Of a DNA stretch of 23,911 nt, positions 22,676 to 23,911 are shown one piece after another. The stretch is from DASYSA01 sp036003885 (GTDB lineage Bacteria > Acidobacteriota > Blastocatellia > UBA7656): assembly GCA_036003885.1 (NCBI GenBank), contig DASYSA010000116.1, positions 1 through 23,911 on the forward strand, in the 5' to 3' direction. Both the position numbers and the translations under genes were made by a program. Each line of letters opens with the position of its first letter. The stretch's first letter is position 1. Below the pieces are notes generated by a model. It was not told the DNA's origin. It made no database searches and was given only the letters and a program-made list of their open reading frames with translations.

Positions 22676-23911
22676 TCAGGTCTCCAAATTGAGGCGGTCC
22701 ATCTTCAGGTAAAGACCCTTCCTCGTCAATCCCAGCAATCTGGCCGCCTGCGATATGTTGCCCTTCGACCGATGTAATGCATCGCGCATCATACTCCGCT
22801 CGAGCTCTTCGACAGCTTCCGCCAAAGTGCCTCCGCGAGTGGCCTCGTGCCAGTCTTCGAGTGTCTCGGCATCGGGGCTCGGGCCTGGCTTATTCTTATT
22901 CTGGCGCGTCATCTGGACAATCTCCGGCGACAAGACCTCCACTGTGGCCGCTGCGCCCGGCTCGGAGTAGGCTACGATCCTTCGTATTTCGTTGCACAAC
23001 TGCCGAACATTGCCCGGCCAGTCGTAGACGGACAGCAAGTCCAGCGCTTCTTGCGAGAGCTTGATCTCACTCTTCGCGGACTCCTGCTGATACTGCTTGA
23101 GATAGTAGTCGATTAGAACGGGTATCTCCTCGCGTCGTTCTCGCAGCGGAGGCACTTGAATGCGAATGACATTCAAACGGTGGAAGAGATCTTCGCGAAA
23201 GCGACCCTCGGTGACGGCGCGCTCGAGGTCGGAGTTTGTAGCCGCGACGACTCGCACGTCGACCTGCAGCGGCTGGCTTTCACCTATCGGATGTATCTCG
23301 CCCTCCTGCAGGAAACGGAGCAACTTCGGTTGGAGCTCGATGGGGAGGTCGCCTACCTCGTCCAAAAACAGCGTGCCGCGCTCGGCCGCGCGGACGATGC
23401 CCCGATTCGATTCCACGGCTCCGGTGAACGCACCCTTTCGATGGCCGAATAGCTGGCTCTCAATCAGCTCACGAGGAGCTGCCGAACAGTTGAACGGCAG
23501 GAAGGTATTGAAGCGGCGCGATGATCCGGTGTGGACGGCGCGTGCGATAAGTTCCTTGCCGGTCCCCGACTCGCCCGTTATGAGTACAGTCACATCGGAG
23601 GAGCGAATCTTGTGAATCTGCTCTATTACCCTGTTCATTGCGCGCGAGGCGCAGATGAAACCCGGAAGCTCGGCTTGAGTAAGCATGCGAGCCGAGCCCA
23701 GAGGCAGCGTACGGCGCATCGAGGATCTGAGAAGGTCCGCGTCGAGCCCCTGCTCGACCAGCCGGAGCAAAGGCTCCATCGTTATTCGACGCGCAACGAA
23801 TCGAAGCGCCTTAGGTTCGACGATTCGAAGAAGGAGGTCCGATTGGCCGTCCGTGAAGGGATAAATGTAGTGTGCCCCGAAGTCATCCGGCCACAGGCTG
23901 GCGAGAAGTTC
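22676..23911 (-). CDS. Second sigma-54-dependent activator, paralogue (partial, 5' end beyond window)
   Basis: The frame is open to the right edge, giving about 411 visible residues. An internal Met at 23779 is not the start, because the upstream residues (FTDGQSDLLLRIVEPKALRF) align with the paralogue's FSGGSQTEFLLRIIDPASPRF. The AAA+ domain is complete, with GESGTGKE, GAFTGA and GTLFLDEVGD. A Fis-type helix-turn-helix closes the protein (AARLLGLTRKGLYLKMDRL). It is very similar to the downstream activator throughout the AAA+ domain, while the linker and DNA-binding end have diverged, so the two probably recognise different promoters. Whether it has a TPR N-terminus cannot be seen. Confidence 0.92.
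   Translation of the reverse strand, partial: ELLASLWPDDFGAHYIYPFTDGQSDLLLRIVEPKALRFVARRITMEPLLRLVEQGLDADLLRSSMRRTLPLGSARMLTQAELPGFICASRAMNRVIEQIHKIRSSDVTVLITGESGTGKELIARAVHTGSSRRFNTFLPFNCSAAPRELIESQLFGHRKGAFTGAVESNRGIVRAAERGTLFLDEVGDLPIELQPKLLRFLQEGEIHPIGESQPLQVDVRVVAATNSDLERAVTEGRFREDLFHRLNVIRIQVPPLRERREEIPVLIDYYLKQYQQESAKSEIKLSQEALDLLSVYDWPGNVRQLCNEIRRIVAYSEPGAAATVEVLSPEIVQMTRQNKNKPGPSPDAETLEDWHEATRGGTLAEAVEELERSMMRDALHRSKGNISQAARLLGLTRKGLYLKMDRLNLET

Overview
The window is a GC-rich bacterial chromosome segment. It holds 15 recognisable protein genes, two of them cut by the window edges, and no rRNA, tRNA, CRISPR array, phage or insertion sequence that I can see. The combination of an rpmF-plsX-fab cluster, an etfB-etfA-ETF:quinone oxidoreductase cluster, TPR-fused NtrC-type regulators, a TMTC-like TPR glycosyltransferase and many heptamer inverted-repeat arrays suggests a member of the Acidobacteriota. 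That placement is inferred from gene content and style, not from a marker phylogeny.

Layout. (1) Bases 1-5658 are all on the minus strand. In transcription order they hold an ECF sigma factor, its zinc-finger membrane anti-sigma factor, a secreted two-PDZ HtrA/DegP-like protein whose catalytic triad looks lost, an ArnT/PMT-like membrane glycosyltransferase, and a flippase-like (YbhN/LPG-synthase TM) membrane protein that runs off the left edge. This looks like an envelope-stress and cell-surface block. (2) Bases 5659-5915 are a divergent promoter region. It carries a fully consensus sigma-70 promoter on the plus strand and a sigma-E-like candidate on the minus strand. (3) Bases 5916-10319 (plus) hold yceD/DUF177, rpmF, plsX, fabD, acpP and fabF, i.e. 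ribosome-linked and fatty acid/phospholipid synthesis genes; fabH and fabG are not in the cluster. (4) Bases 10457-14103 (plus) hold etfB, etfA and ETF-QO, which carry electrons from acyl-CoA dehydrogenases to quinone. (5) Bases 14322-17187 (plus) hold a solitary periplasmic branched-chain-amino-acid-type binding protein and a secreted protein that joins two SurA-like chaperone repeats to a DsbA-like thiol oxidoreductase. (6) Bases 17239-23911 (minus) hold a TMTC-like TPR membrane glycosyltransferase and two tandem paralogous sigma-54 activators. The first has an N-terminal TPR array; the second is cut by the right edge.

The most unusual element is a family of short arrays with a 7-bp period, most of them folded back as inverted repeats, in six intergenic spots. 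The unit comes in several dialects (GAAATGC, GAAATCC/ATTGCGG, GAAACCC/GAAACTC) sharing the frame GAAAYSC. The arrays sit directly against stop and start codons: one supplies the last residues of the PDZ protein, one sits where the ribosome binding site of ETF-QO would be, and one creates a false N-terminal extension of a regulator. The other notable points are the apparently dead HtrA-like protein beside a sigma/anti-sigma pair and the chaperone-DsbA fusion.
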